NCBI GenBank assembly: GCA_963575745.1
Contig: CAUYUJ010022538.1
Span: 58,210-122,209 of the forward strand
Length of the DNA stretch: 64,000 nt
Reading direction: 5' to 3'
DNA from: Prorocentrum cordatum
Taxonomy: Eukaryota > Sar > Dinophyceae > Prorocentrales > Prorocentraceae
A program made the translations under genes and the position numbers. Below, one piece after another: positions 20,380 through 31,658 of this stretch. Each line of letters starts with the position of its first letter. The stretch's first letter is position 1. Under the pieces are notes generated by a model. The model was not told the DNA's origin and searched no databases. It saw only the letters and a list, made by a program, of their open reading frames with translations.

Positions 20380-22145
20380 AAGCCCCATCGGTAACGCACG
20401 TGACCGGAAAAGGGGGCAGGTGAGAGAGCGCCTGTGCTGTGCTGGGCGTCATGGAGTAAACGGGGTATGAGGGGAGGGATCAACATATGGGAGGGAGAGG
20501 GACTATCTTGTCCAGCCAAGCAACGCTAGGGCGCAGTAGCTGTCAGTAGAGGTACGCACCTCTGACAGCCAGCATTAGCCGAGAATTGCTCGGCAGGTGG
20601 GATGTACTAGGGCGGCGTTTTTGCTTGCCGCAATATCGACTCAGCCGTGGCGAGTCTGCGAATTGCGCTGTGAGCATTGAGCCGACCGCTCTTCTGGTAG
20701 CGTGGCTGCTTAAAAGTGTCGCTATGGCCTGGCCGCAATGCAGCGGCAAGAATGTGTGAAGCTAGAAACTGGTGCTGGCTACGGCAGTTGAAGCTGGCCC
20801 TCGGGATGGGGCAAAAGAAATGAACTGAAGGGCCCGCTGCGACGAGACTGCAGGACGGCTCGGCCGACCTTAAATTGGAGCTGCATAGCTCCTCAGCTGG
20901 TGAGATACGGCTCGTGTGGCTGGCTAGGGCTATCTAGGTGGTGGGCTGCCGATGTAAGCAAAGACTAGGGTATTATGCTAGCCCACCACCTATGAAGACC
21001 CAGCCGTGGCGAGTCTGCGAATTGAGCTGTGAGCATTAGCCGTCCGCCTTTCTGATAGCGTGGCTATTTAAAGTGTCGCGTTAGCTGCACTAGTGCGGCA
21101 CAGAGGTGAGCCGATAATTGCTCGGCAGGTGGGATGTACTGAGGCGGCATCTTTGCTTGCCGCAAGCCAGGAGACTAGCAAGCCCCATCGGTTACGAGTG
21201 TGACCGGAAAGGGGGCAGGTGAGAGAGCGCCTGTGCTGCGCTTGGCGTCTTGGTGTAAACGTGGTAAGAGGGGAGGGAAGAACAAATGGAGGCAGAGGGA
21301 TTATCTTGCCAAGCCAAGCAACACTAGGGCGCGATAGCTGTCCGTAGAGGTACGCACCTCTGATGGGCAGCCTTAGCCGAGAGTTACTCGGCGGGTGGGA
21401 TGTGCTGCGGCGGCAATTTTGCTTGCCGCAGTATCGACTCAGCCGTGGCGAGTCTGCGAATTGCGCTGTGAGCATTGCTCTGACCGCTCTGCCGGTAGCG
21501 AGGCTGCTCAAAAGTGTCGCTTTGGCCTGGCCGCACTGCTGCGGCAAGAATGTGTGAAACTAGAGACTGGTGCTGGCTACAGCTCTTGCAGCTGGCCCGC
21601 CTCTGGATGGGGCCGAAGAAAAGATCTGAAGGGCCCGCTGCGACGAGACTATAGGACAGCTCGGCCGGCCTTAGATTGGAGCAGCATAGCTCCTCGCTGG
21701 TGAATTTACGGTACGTGTGGCTGGCTAGGACTATCTAGGTGGTGGGCTGCCGATATAAGCAGAGACTAGGGTATTAGGCTAGCCCACCACCTATGAAGAC
21801 TCAGCCGTGGCGAGTCTGCGAATTGAGCTGTGAGCATTAGCTGTCCGCTCTTCTGGTAGCGGGGCCAACTAAAAGTGTCGCGTTGGCTGCACTAGTGCGG
21901 CAGAAAGGTGTGAAGCTGGAGACTGGTGCTGACTACGACTTTGCAGCGGGCCTTTGGCGTGGGGCTAAATGAAAGAATAGCTGGGCCCACTGCGACGGGA
22001 TTGCAGGTCGGCTCAGCCGATCTTAAATTGGAGCAGCACGGCTCTCCAGCTGTAAACATTTGGCTCGTGTGGCTGGCTGGGGCTGTCTAGGTGGTGGGCT
22101 GCCGTGGTGAACCGAGACTAGAGTATTAGGCTAGCCCACCACCTA
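20380..22145. repeat. ~800-bp tandem repeat with perfect inverted repeats
   Basis: CCCCATCGGTAACG at 20383 and CCCCATCGGTTACG at 21183 mark units 800 bp apart. Each unit holds two copies of CAGCCGTGGCGAGTCTGCG (near 20644, 21001, 21440, 21803). A perfect 13-bp inverted repeat, TAGGTGGTGGGCT / AGCCCACCACCTA, with a 30-35-nt loop occurs at 20935-20992, 21736-21793 and 22088-22145. It lies directly 3' of the last ORF of the minus-strand element, so it may be a 3' UTR or terminal repeat region. No coding signal. Confidence 0.85.
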
Positions 22146-22215
22146 TTATTTGCGCCAAGGTCGCCCTTGTCGACCTTGGATGTCGCCGGCTGGGAGGTAG
22201 CACACTAGGGCCCGC

Positions 22216-22605
22216 TCATGCACCGCGCGGCTGCCGCGCGGCCGCCGCCGCCGCCGCTCGCGCCCGGGCCTCCAGCAGCATGGACTCGACCTCTGAGATG
22301 GTCGCCAGGCCTGGAGCCTCTATCCATTCCCAGTCCCAAGTTTCGACGACCTGGCCGTTGATGACGTCGAGGGACTTGAGCTTCCACACGAACGGGTAGA
22401 GCATGCCGTTTGGCATCTTCCATTCGCCAGGGTACGTAGCTGGCCACCATTTCTTGAACTCCCTGTTGGCGGCAATGTACTGGGAGCCCTGCCATGCCGA
22501 GCCCGAGTACGCGTCGCCTGATAGGCCGACGAACTCGGCCGCGGCCTCCTGCGGGGGCGTGGCCCCCTCAGCCGCCGCCGAAGCGCGCCCGACCGCAGGA
22601 ACCAT
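22216..22605 (-). CDS. accessory ORF6 of the minus-strand element
   Basis: 129 residues from ATG at 22605. The middle is protein-like with several aromatic residues (FKKWWPATYPGEWKMPNG, then YPFVWKLKSLDVINGQ), and the C-terminus is Ala/Arg-rich. No family recognised. On the minus strand the ATG is preceded by a CCCCCTCCTCTC tract ending in CAG at 22624-22622, the same arrangement as for ORF3, ORF4 and ORF5. The start chosen is the first ATG after that site; an upstream in-frame extension exists but crosses the pyrimidine tract. Stop at 22216 is followed at once by the tandem 3' repeats. Confidence 0.45.
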   Translation of the reverse strand: MVPAVGRASAAAEGATPPQEAAAEFVGLSGDAYSGSAWQGSQYIAANREFKKWWPATYPGEWKMPNGMLYPFVWKLKSLDVINGQVVETWDWEWIEAPGLATISEVESMLLEARARAAAAAAARQPRGA

Positions 22606-22702
22606 GGCTGCGCTGCGCGCTCTGAGAGGAGGGGGAGTGCGGAAGGAGCGAAAAGAAGTAGCCCATAAGCCAACGGCCATATATGAGTGAAACCTAGCTG
22701 GC

Positions 22703-23125
22703 CTATGCGTGCGCCTGAGTGAGGAGGACCCTCCTGATGGGCCGACTGATGCATGCTTGGCCCGGTGCTGAGTCGATAGGGATGAGGATGGTTCCGCTGC
22801 GCATGTTGACTCGCGGCGAAAGGCCGGTGCGAAAAGGTATGCCCGTGCCGAATAAAATGGACCGCGCATCGGTCTCCTGAAGAATGGGGAGGTGGAAAAA
22901 GCGTGGCCTCTCCACTGAAGATGGCAGCCGGGTTTCCTGCCCGTGGAATTGCTCCATTAGGAGTCCTACATTGATGGGCAGCGGAGACCAGAGCGGAATG
23001 TGACCTGCCGTGATCACTACCAGCCACTGTACGACTGTAGGCTGCGGTGGCACGGCCTCAGCGGGTGCGCAGCGGACGTCGCCGTGCTCGAATTGCGGCA
23101 GGTGCTGCGCCTCTGGGGTCGGCAT
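22703..23125 (-). CDS. accessory ORF5 of the minus-strand element
   Basis: 140 residues from ATG at 23125. It contains hydrophobic and proline-rich stretches (VVQWLVVITAGHIPLWSP) and no motif I can name. The ATG sits four bases after a CAG (AG at 23130-23129) that ends a C/T-rich run. Spacing to ORF4 is about 310 bp, with no other coding signal between them. Could be an exon instead of an independent ORF, but it has its own ATG and stop. Confidence 0.45.
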   Translation of the reverse strand: MPTPEAQHLPQFEHGDVRCAPAEAVPPQPTVVQWLVVITAGHIPLWSPLPINVGLLMEQFHGQETRLPSSVERPRFFHLPILQETDARSILFGTGIPFRTGLSPRVNMRSGTILIPIDSAPGQACISRPIRRVLLTQAHA

Positions 23126-23437
23126 GGCCTGAGGGGCTAAGGTTCAGGGAGGCGGAGGATTCGAGAGAGGTAGGACAACGGAAGGCAAAATGGCCGCACC
23201 AGGATCATGGCCTGGAAGTCAATTAGGATGGGGCTGCCAGCAGCTGCCTCCTCCACAAGACGCTGAGGGATGAGAGCAGGCTGTTCCCATGCCCCCGTGT
23301 GGAGGAGGGTCCAGAAAAATCTGGTCGGGCATGTAGACAGTGACCAAACTTATAGCGGGTGAGAAACGGGCAGCGTAGGGGCCTTCACCCGCTGCGCGCT
23401 GAGGGTAAATGTGGAGTAAGTTGGGAGAGTTGGCCTC

Positions 23438-23839
23438 TTACCAACGCCCATACCACCGCTCGACTGTGTGATTGGCGACATCGGGCAAGTCCATATAGAG
23501 CTCTGGGCCTACGGTAGCACGGGCGTGCGGCAGAGCAGGCGGCCCGCTCTCGAGCTGCCATGTAGCTTGCCATTGGGGTACCGAGGCAGGCTGGTACACA
23601 GCGGTAGGAGATAGCAAAAAAGCGCGGCGCCTCGAGCCGCCGCTGAGAAAGCGGAAGACCTGCCGGTGGGCCAGGAGAAGCCCCTCCGCCAGGCACTCCC
23701 AAAAGGGCCATGCGCTGCGAAAGTCTGGGGGCAGCCGCTCCATAATGCGGAGCAAATCTAGGTGCCTCCCCGGGGCCGCTTCAGCAGCGGGCATGTCCTC
23801 GTCTGCGTCGGCGTTGCCCAAGGTGCTGAGCTCGCGCAT
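23438..23839 (-). CDS. accessory ORF4 of the minus-strand element
   Basis: 133 residues from ATG at 23839. Protein-like composition (ERLPPDFRSAWPFWECLAEG; PELYMDLPDVANHTVERW), no family recognised. It is preceded by a long pyrimidine tract ending CCCCCCACAG with AG at 23847-23846, seven bases before the ATG. The terminal TGG TAA looks like a GTAAG splice donor at first glance but is the stop codon. Confidence 0.5.
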   Translation of the reverse strand: MRELSTLGNADADEDMPAAEAAPGRHLDLLRIMERLPPDFRSAWPFWECLAEGLLLAHRQVFRFLSGGSRRRAFLLSPTAVYQPASVPQWQATWQLESGPPALPHARATVGPELYMDLPDVANHTVERWYGRW

Positions 23840-23935
23840 CGTGGCCTGTGGGGGGAGAAACGAGGGAAAGGAAGCTGAGAGAGGTAAGGAGGGAAGGGGT
23901 AGGCCTGGGCTGAATTACAGCTGCATGGCGTAGGC

Positions 23936-25018
23936 TTAACGCCTGGCGGCATCGCCTCCTTCATGAGGCTTGCGCGGCCGCCTGGGAGAGAGGCGCTGAC
24001 CGCAGTGCGAGAGGCTTTCGCCTTCTCTTAACTGAAGTTTGAGGCGCTCCCTGTGTATCCTGTCGATACGGAGCTGGTCCTGCCTATGCTCCTCTTTGAG
24101 CTGGGCAATCCTATTCTCGTGCGCCTTGAGGACTGTACTGCGCTGCTCGTCCGATGCTGCGTCTGGCGCTTCGGCAGGCGAGTGCGAGTGCGGAGCAGCA
24201 TGGGCAGCACGGCGAGACTTGCGAGCCTTATGGTGCCTTGGAGGAGGAGAGGCTGGAGGCGAGGCCGTGCCGCGGAATGCCTGCGAGCTGCTTTGAGCCT
24301 CGGCTGGTCCGCGGCGCTGTGGCGCCGGCTGCTTGAGTGCACTCTTGCGCGGCTCCGTGCTTCGGCGCGAATTGTATGGCACCCTAGGGGCTTTGGCCGT
24401 GAATTCGTCTGTAAATGAGACCTGCTTGCGCTTGCGGGTGGCAGAGGCGCGGGGCACTGCTGGCTGTTCAGCTGGCTCAGGAGAATCCTGCGGGGGAAAA
24501 GGGGAAGAGACAAAGGAATATGAGGCATCGTCTACCTGCGCAAGCCTCCTAGGAAACGCAGGCGAACTGGAGGCCCTGCGCGGCTGACGCCTGTGGGGGG
24601 CTGCAACTTTGCGGGATTCGCGCGGAAGTGGAGGTGAGGGACGCGCAGCATGGGGTGGAGAAAAAGGAGAGGCGGCCTGGCCGATCCAGCCTTCCGGGAT
24701 GGCGGCTTTGGCCTTCGCTGTGGGATGATCAGGGGGAGGCATGGGGGGCATGGCGCGCGGAGGTGGCGGAGGATGAAAAGTGGCTCCATAGATGTGCCTG
24801 CCGCGTCCCACGGGGGGGCCGTTGAAATCGCCAGGTGGGCGTGTGGGACCTGAGGCTGAGGGAGTGCTAGACAAGGAGAGCTGCACTGCCTTGGCTACCT
24901 GGGCGAACTGGGCAGGTGAGAGCAGGGGGGGAGGAGCTGAGGCTGAGCGAAATTGGCCCGGTGGCGGATGCCTGGGTCTGGCCTCGCGAGGCACCAGCAC
25001 CCGCGGCCTTCTGGACAT
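23936..25018 (-). CDS. accessory ORF3: proline-rich protein with basic C-terminal helix
   Basis: 360 residues from ATG at 25018. Long Pro/Ser/Arg-rich region, a basic cluster (TRKRKQVSFTDEFTAKAPR) that could be a nuclear signal, and near the C-terminus a charged helical segment (LKAHENRIAQLKEEHRQD) likely to be a short coiled coil. No catalytic domain. A CCCCCGCCCCGCAG acceptor-like site (AG at 25061-25060) precedes the start. Function unknown; the composition resembles structural or nucleic-acid-binding retroelement proteins, which is inference only. Confidence 0.5.
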   Translation of the reverse strand: MSRRPRVLVPREARPRHPPPGQFRSASAPPPLLSPAQFAQVAKAVQLSLSSTPSASGPTRPPGDFNGPPVGRGRHIYGATFHPPPPPRAMPPMPPPDHPTAKAKAAIPEGWIGQAASPFSPPHAARPSPPLPRESRKVAAPHRRQPRRASSSPAFPRRLAQVDDASYSFVSSPFPPQDSPEPAEQPAVPRASATRKRKQVSFTDEFTAKAPRVPYNSRRSTEPRKSALKQPAPQRRGPAEAQSSSQAFRGTASPPASPPPRHHKARKSRRAAHAAPHSHSPAEAPDAASDEQRSTVLKAHENRIAQLKEEHRQDQLRIDRIHRERLKLQLREGESLSHCGQRLSPRRPRKPHEGGDAARR

Positions 25019-25083
25019 GTGCCGCCTGCCTATATGTCGAAGATGCCGGCGTTGAAGTCCTGCGGGGCGGGGGAAGCAGGATG

Positions 25084-28000
25084 CTACATGTGAGCGAAGG
25101 TAAGGCCAGTGAGCGGGACGGGGCGCGCCGCTTGGCGGGCACGCTCGGCCCTGATTTGTCTGGCCCGGTCCCGATTGCACTGGATGCGCCTTTTCTGATC
25201 CAGAGTTAGGGAAGGAGGGGGCGGCGGCGGAGGGAGAGTGGAGGGAAAAATGGGGGCTGTGCCCAAAAAATGCGCGGCCTCTTGTTCCGCCTCCGAGTCC
25301 TGATCGGCAGGGCCAGGCGTCTCGGGAGCCTCCGATGGGAGGTCGCTATGGCGGCGCCACGGCTCGGAGGGCCTGGTCGGAGCCAAAAGCCTGCGGAAGC
25401 GATCCAGCTCCCCATCCACTTTAGCTCGGGTGCGAGGGGCAGAGGGGTCAGCGAAGTCAGGACCTAGCCAAAAATCGCTAGTCATAGATGCAGAGAAACG
25501 GAGGAGTGGGGCCAGAATGGCAGGGCCCGCCTGGGGGGGAAGGTCCTGTGGGTCTTCGGCAAATGGCAAAATGACGTCTTGGCATATGGCCTGGGCGAGG
25601 CATTCACAAAGGGCAGAGGGATAGGTCTTTTTTGTCTGCCGTGAAAAAGCGGTCATTCTCGTCCTTGCCTAATAATGTGCGATGCGCCCCCCGTGGGTGC
25701 GTGCACTTGGCCCCTTGGGGGCGGTTGAGTAGGAGCAAGGGGAGGGAAGGGAGGCGGAGCGATAGCAAGCGCGTGGGGGCCTTGCCAAATTCGCTAGGAG
25801 GACGGCAAGGCGGTTGAAACATGCATTGGTCGAAGTCAGTGGTGCGGACAGCCGGGGCAGCAGCCAAGGCCATTAGGGGCCTCCACATACAGCTAGGCTG
25901 TGCTCTGGGCTCCCAGTGCGCGGGGCATGGGTGTTCCATCCAGGCCGAGGTACCCATGTCTAGGTGTGCGGCAAATAATAGGACCAACGAGGCGAGAAGC
26001 AGGTTGGCTATCTGCAATTGGCGAGATTGCTTGGGCGTAGCGTTGGGGATGCCCCAGTAATGTTCGATAGTGCGTAACGGCGGGGGCCCGTTGGGCTTCC
26101 AACGGGCCGCGCAAAAAGTTTCGCAAGGCGGTCCTCCGCCTGAAACAACCACTCTGCCAGCATAAATATGATGCTGCCATAGCTTGATGGTCTCCGACTT
26201 GGTGAGATCGCCCGTGTCAGGGTCGATGGCAATGTCGACCGACAGTATGTAAACCTCAAGCGAGGGAGTGGGCGCGAATGATTCCAGGTGGTGCTGGATA
26301 TCACCTTCGCGCCTGCGGCCAGAAAAAAGGTTGAGAATAAAGATCTCCTTGCGCCTGATGCGCGCTGGAATGTCATTAGTCGCTAGACCGGTGTAGTCTT
26401 GCGGTTGAAATGGCCATTCGGGCAGCGCAGGGAGAGGAGGAGGCTGCGGCGGAGGCACGTCGGCAGGAAAAAGCAGTGTAACGGCTGCTGGGTCTAGGGC
26501 GTAGTCGGTGACTGCCATTATGGCGCGGGCGTCCGCTTGCGATAGGTGCTTGGCAAAGTCTCGAAAGTGCTGGGTGGTAGCGCGCTTGGCACGATGTGCC
26601 GGTAATGCCACCCGCCAACGCCCTACTCCTGATTTCACTTGGAGCTTGGCATTTTCGCAACGCTGCATGGCCAGCGAGGCGATTTGCTCCTGAGGCAGGC
26701 GTTGAGAGTGACAAAGAAGGTAGAGAGCACAGATGAAGGAGCCAAAACAGAGATGTTGCATGAGACTGGCACGGGAGCCAAAAGGGAGGCTGCAGGCAGG
26801 GCAAACCGCGGTGTCGGGTACCAGGCCCTTGACCCGATGGGACAAGGTCCAGTGCATCTGGGCCACATGCTGCTTTAGCCCCCGAAATTTGAGAAATGTG
26901 CGTGGGCACCATGGGCAGGTGAGCACAGATGGGTAGCGTGCTGCCAGGCGTTGCTGCTCGATCGGATGCTGTACATGGTCCGTCGGCAGGGGGATCCCGC
27001 AGGGCACGGAGATGGCAAAGAAGTGCTTAGCGGCGGCCTCGGCGAGTGCTGCGCGTGCGAAGTGCTGGGCCCCCGCTGTAAGGGCATTGCGAACTCGGCG
27101 CTTCCATCCGGTGTGGGATTGGAGGGCAAGGGCCCCCCATTGGTCCAGGTGAGAAACTGGCGAGGGCATTTGCGCGAGATTGGCGGAAAAATCGCCCAGC
27201 CATTGTAAGTCCTTCTGTACCAAAGCGAGCCATGAGTCTGGGACGTCCGCGGCTAGCGTGGCAAGGAGGGAGATGAGGTGGGGAGGTCCCGTGCGGAGGA
27301 GGCGGCCAAAGAGGCGCAGCCGCATTGCACTAAATACCTGCGGTAGGGGGGGTCTGCCGACTTTGGCCAAAACAAAGGAGTCGCGCTCTGCTGTGCTGTC
27401 GCACCTTGGGAGGTGGAGCAAGCGCCTGTACATGCGCATGAACTCTCCCTGGAGGGTGACGATTTGCGGTCCAGTGAGCAACGGCCAGACTGCGGCATTG
27501 AAAAGACGGGAGGAGAGGATAAGGGAGTCCAGTAAATGCAGGTGCTCGTGCAGCCACGTACTGGAGGAGTGGCGCAAAAATTGACGAGCAAGATTGCGCC
27601 AGCTGGGGGCCGCCTCCGGTCGCCTGTGGGCGAGCTCGGGGCCTATACTGCCCTTTTCGTCCAAATGTGTGCCTAGGTATGTGTAGATTCTGGCGAAGTG
27701 AAGGGAGAATGGCTTATGCCCGAGGGCAGGTGAAACTAACATTTGCCCATTGAGCCCTTGGGGGTCCCAGAGCTTGCGGCGAAGGGATATGGAAGCTTCC
27801 CCTCTAAACTGAAAAAGGCACATAGTTTTGTTAACTTGAAAGTTGAGCTTGATACCGGAGAGTGCGTAGGCCTCGACTATGATGGCCATTAGCACGGGCA
27901 TGGCGTCGAAAAGCTCTTTAGTGGGCCCGAGGAAGGCATAGGCACCATCGTCGAAAAAGCACGACTCCAGGTAGTGGTGCACATCCGTATCGGAGGAGTC

Positions 28001-31000
28001 CAAGCTGTCCTTGTGGTGAGCGTAAAAAGATCGTGGAGCAGCTTTGTCCACCTGGACCTTGAGGATAAGATGGGCAAGCGGCAAGTCTGTGAGCTGTTTA
28101 ACAGCTTCGTTATTAGCTCGGGCCATGAGGAAGTTGAAAAGAACGTCCCCGAGCTGCTGCCCTGGAATGGTACCTCGGAGCGTGAGAGCTACCCCCGAGG
28201 CGCCAGGGTAAAAGGCCCAGGTGCGCTCGTATGCAACCGAGATTTGGGCATGGAGGTGCGAGGGGAGGCCAGCCTCCTGCAGTATGGGAGGGGCAGAGAG
28301 CAAATGTCGCATTAGCTCCTCGCCTGTCTCTTGGGCAAGGTCAAGGGAAGAAACAAGGTAATATAAGTCAGCTTGTTGCGAGTCGCAATAAAATATGAGC
28401 TGTCGGAGGGCCCTGTAAAAGGCTGAAACTGCATTCATAAATATGTACGCGGAGGAAGTACGCTGGCTGGTCGCATAGGCCTGGTGCGCTAGGACCGTGA
28501 GCGTGGCAAAGTCGGTGCCTCGCCCAGCAATGCCGCCAGACTGGGCGGCGCCTGCCATGGGAGGGAGATATTCTACCAGTTCTTTTCGCAAGAGGGCTCG
28601 ATGCCGCTTGGAAAAGTGAGGGGGCGCCATTACTGAGCGGGAGTTGGCCATGATGGCTGGGTTGCCTTTACCTTTAAAAATGTCGAAATTATACCCTCCC
28701 CGCCATGCCAGCGGTTCCTCAAGGCGCAACTGCGCCTTAAGGTGGACCGGGTAATACTGCTTTGCTAGTAGGCGGTGAAACGACTTGACAAAGGCTCCTT
28801 TGAAGCCGTCTACGCTGGCTGCAGAGTCAGGGGTCCTGGCATAGGCGCGCTCAATTTGCGCTAGGGTAAAGAGTGAGTAGGGGGGGGGGGGAACATTCAC
28901 AGTGAGATCGGCGGGCAGATACGATGCACTAGCATCGTAGGCCTTGGCTTGCTTGAGCGGGATGACTGCACCGTGCTCTTGTCGGGCAAAGTGGGAGAGC
29001 CAGGTGTCGGCGGCCTGAGTGGCGTCGACGACGAAGGTGCCCGCTGCTGTGGAGAGTATAGGTAGGGGTGAGGTGCGTAGCTTCTTTTTAGAGCCAACGC
29101 CGAGCGTGCGGAGGCGCGCAAAGGCAGTGCGCTGTTGTGAGGTCTGCCATGCTTCGTGCACTTCGGCGGCAATACCTTGCAGGTGAAAAGAGGCGTCCAA
29201 GTCGACGGAGCATCGGACTGCCTGCGTGAATTGAGCTAGGATGATAGCCCTTAGGGCGCTTGCGCGCGCTCGTAGGTGAAGGGCGGCTGCATATGCGGTA
29301 CCTATGGTAGGGGCGGAGCAGCCGTGAGGAAAGCGGGTTTGAGCAACGCGTATGGGAGAGACCGCCAAAAACTGGTGCAAGCAGGCCATGCGCATCCGGG
29401 GCTTCCATGTAATGGAGGCGTTAGGGCCCGCCATGCTAGCTCGCATGCTGCGTAGGGCAGCACCGAGCTCCGCAAGCGTGGCGAATGCGTTATTGACTGC
29501 GGGCATCAGCGAGCGCTCGTCGTGGTGGAGCAAGGCGGCTTGGGGACGGGTAAAGGCTTGCCTGGAACGCAAATATCGCTTCCAAGCCGCGATAGCTACC
29601 CGCAATAAAAGGTTGCACGCCTCTCGTTGCAGGGTGTTGGCCTTGCTTATGGTCAAGGCTCTGGCATCCATAAGCACGAGGGTGGCCATGGAAATGCGGG
29701 AGTTGGTAGGTGCGCGGCCTGTTGCCGTGCGGGGTTGGGGGAATGCCTGTAGCATGGCGTTACGCGCCTCCCGGTCAAGGATGAGCGCGTGGTCAGAGGC
29801 ATGTAAGTCGAAGGTTAAAAGTTCGGGAGGGGGCTTAAATGTGTCTTCAAAAAGCTGCCTGGCCGTCGGGTCGAGGTACGCTGTAGGGTCGTGCGGGATA
29901 CGCATGACCTGGCATCCCTGATCCTCGGTCGGGCGCAGCTGAAGCTTGAAGCGGCAAGATAGGCACGGAGCAGCGTGGTCTAGTACAGCGAGTGCCAAGG
30001 TAAGGGAGTACTTGACCTCGCACTCAGTGGCTGAGGCGCCTACTGGGATAGCTATGTAATCCCTGCGCTTCCAATGTTGTTTGAAGGCGGGGTCGCGAGC
30101 TGGCGCAATCCACGTGCCCGATCCCATAGGGTGGGGCACAAAGGTGGCTGGAAGCCAGAGATTTGAGGCGAGTAGGAAGCGATGAAAAAAGGAGCCAGCA
30201 GTGTTGACCTGCTCCGCATGCTGTGGGCCGATGGCCGCTGATGTTTGTGTGCCTACTGCAGCATTGGAGTCCATGAGGACCAGAGTGGGAGTGGGCTGCG
30301 GCAAAATATGGTCATGCACATGTCGAAGGTGCTGCCACCATGCGGCCTGCTCATGGAGAGGACGACCGGAATGGTGAGCATGCGCCACTAGGATGCTGAA
30401 GCGTAGGCCGTTCTGACTTATGACGGCCGCGATGATTCGCGGGTCTTGGTGTACAATGCGCACATTATGCGACTTTATAGGAAAAGTGGGGATGCCTTTG
30501 GCATTAGGAAATACGGGCGTGCTAAGGTTGACCCAGAGCGCGCAGCCGCAAGCATGAGTACCCGCTTGCGACTCGGACAGAAAAACTATGTACGGGGGGA
30601 CTTGGCGTTTGCCAGAGCCCTTGGCGTTGACTCGCGTTTCTTGCATACCTATAACATCGAGCCCATTGCGTTGAAAGGCGGCGGCCAGCTGATGTAGGCG
30701 TCCTTTGACGGCCACACCCGTGAGTCTGGCTCTTTGGGAGATGCGCGATGCAGGCGTGAGAGAAAGAATGTTGGCTGAGGCTAGCCTGAGGCAGCAGGAT
30801 GCGGTGGCGTCTGCGATAGGGGTTGCCTCCTCGGAGAGACCTGGAAAAACATCAGCGAGCGAGGTGCGGGGGGGGAGAGGAGGATTAAGGCTGACCTGAT
30901 GGTTAGGCGGGTAAAGGGCGCGCTGTTGCTGGGGAAGGCATTCCAGCCAGAGCCATTCCAGGATGCGCGCATTGTCCTGGAGAAAACTCATGAGGGGTGG

Positions 31001-31658
31001 GGGCGAGGGAGGAGGGAGCACTGCGAGGGAATAAAGTCTGGCTACCGTGTCAACAATTTCGTTGAGTGGGTCTGCCTGGTGACCGTGCACGTGCTGCCAT
31101 GTAAAGCGACGTTTCAGACCCAGGACCTTGCACAGACTGTCAAGGCGACTTCTGTGCTCTATGAGTGGCTCGGCCACAGTACCGCCTTGGGCGGTAGAGA
31201 CCACGCCCATGTTGTCTGAGTGAAAGGTGAGAGGAACGGTGGGAGGAAGCGGGGACTGAAGGGCCCATAGCGCCGCCCAGGTGGCGGCATCGAATTCTGC
31301 TTTGGCAGAGACTCTCGTTGCTCCTGTCATCTCCGGTGTGGGACACCCGAGGAAGCCGAGGAAGTGACGAGTGCCGTTGCCTTGCAAAGACCAAAAAAGC
31401 CCATGCTGGCGGGCCAGCGAGATCTCCTTTGGAGGCCCCTCCACTGGCGTCGGTGTATATATCCGCGGAGTCGAAAGCCGCGTAGGGTGTGTCAAAGGCG
31501 AGGCTGTGCCATGTAGGGAGTGAGGAGGAGTGGAGGGCGGGAAAAATGGCATCAAAATCCCTGACCAGCTGGATGGAGGTAGCCGTGAGAACCGGTAGCA
31601 TCCATCCCATGGGCGGGAGCGGGCTGCGACGTATGCCTTGTCGTCTGCCCAGGTTCAC
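25084..31658 (-). pseudogene. ORF2 polyprotein: RNase H, endonuclease, RT, C2H2 fingers, methyltransferase-like
   Basis: About 2,190 codons, minus strand. Domains in order: RNase H (IYTDASGG at 31457-31434; AEFDAATW; TFHSDNMG; HGHQADPLNEIVDTVA, to about 31030); endonuclease/exonuclease/phosphatase fold (SANILSL; GMQETR; LVLMDSNA; RRDYIAIP; LDHAAPC; about 30790-29950); reverse transcriptase (about 28900-27700) with motif C CFFDDGAYAF (Asp pair 27953-27948) and GTIPGQQLGD; two C2H2 fingers (CPWCPRTFLKFRGLKQHV; CPACSLPFGSRASLMQHL; about 26920-26750); then a Rossmann/C5-methyltransferase-like domain (FILNLFSG near 26335; SGGGPPCETFCAAR near 26130; MEHP near 25930). Defects: RT motif A reads FMNAVSAFY, with Asn (AAT, 28435-28433) where Asp is expected; frameshifts near 31378 (inside RNase H) and at the A6 run 25637-25642 (TADKK then TYPSALCECLAQ in the next frame). 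Its GTG start overlaps the ORF1 stop (GTGA, 31658-31655). Confidence 0.85.

Noticed and set aside
20515-20545. 5S rRNA-like AAGCAACG word
   Set aside because: Only about eight bases match; no 5S internal control region or length.
23430-23442. GTAAGAGG as a splice donor after ORF4
   Set aside because: GGTAAG is made by the TGG codon and the TAA stop; ORF4 has its own start and stop, so a separate ORF is the simpler reading.
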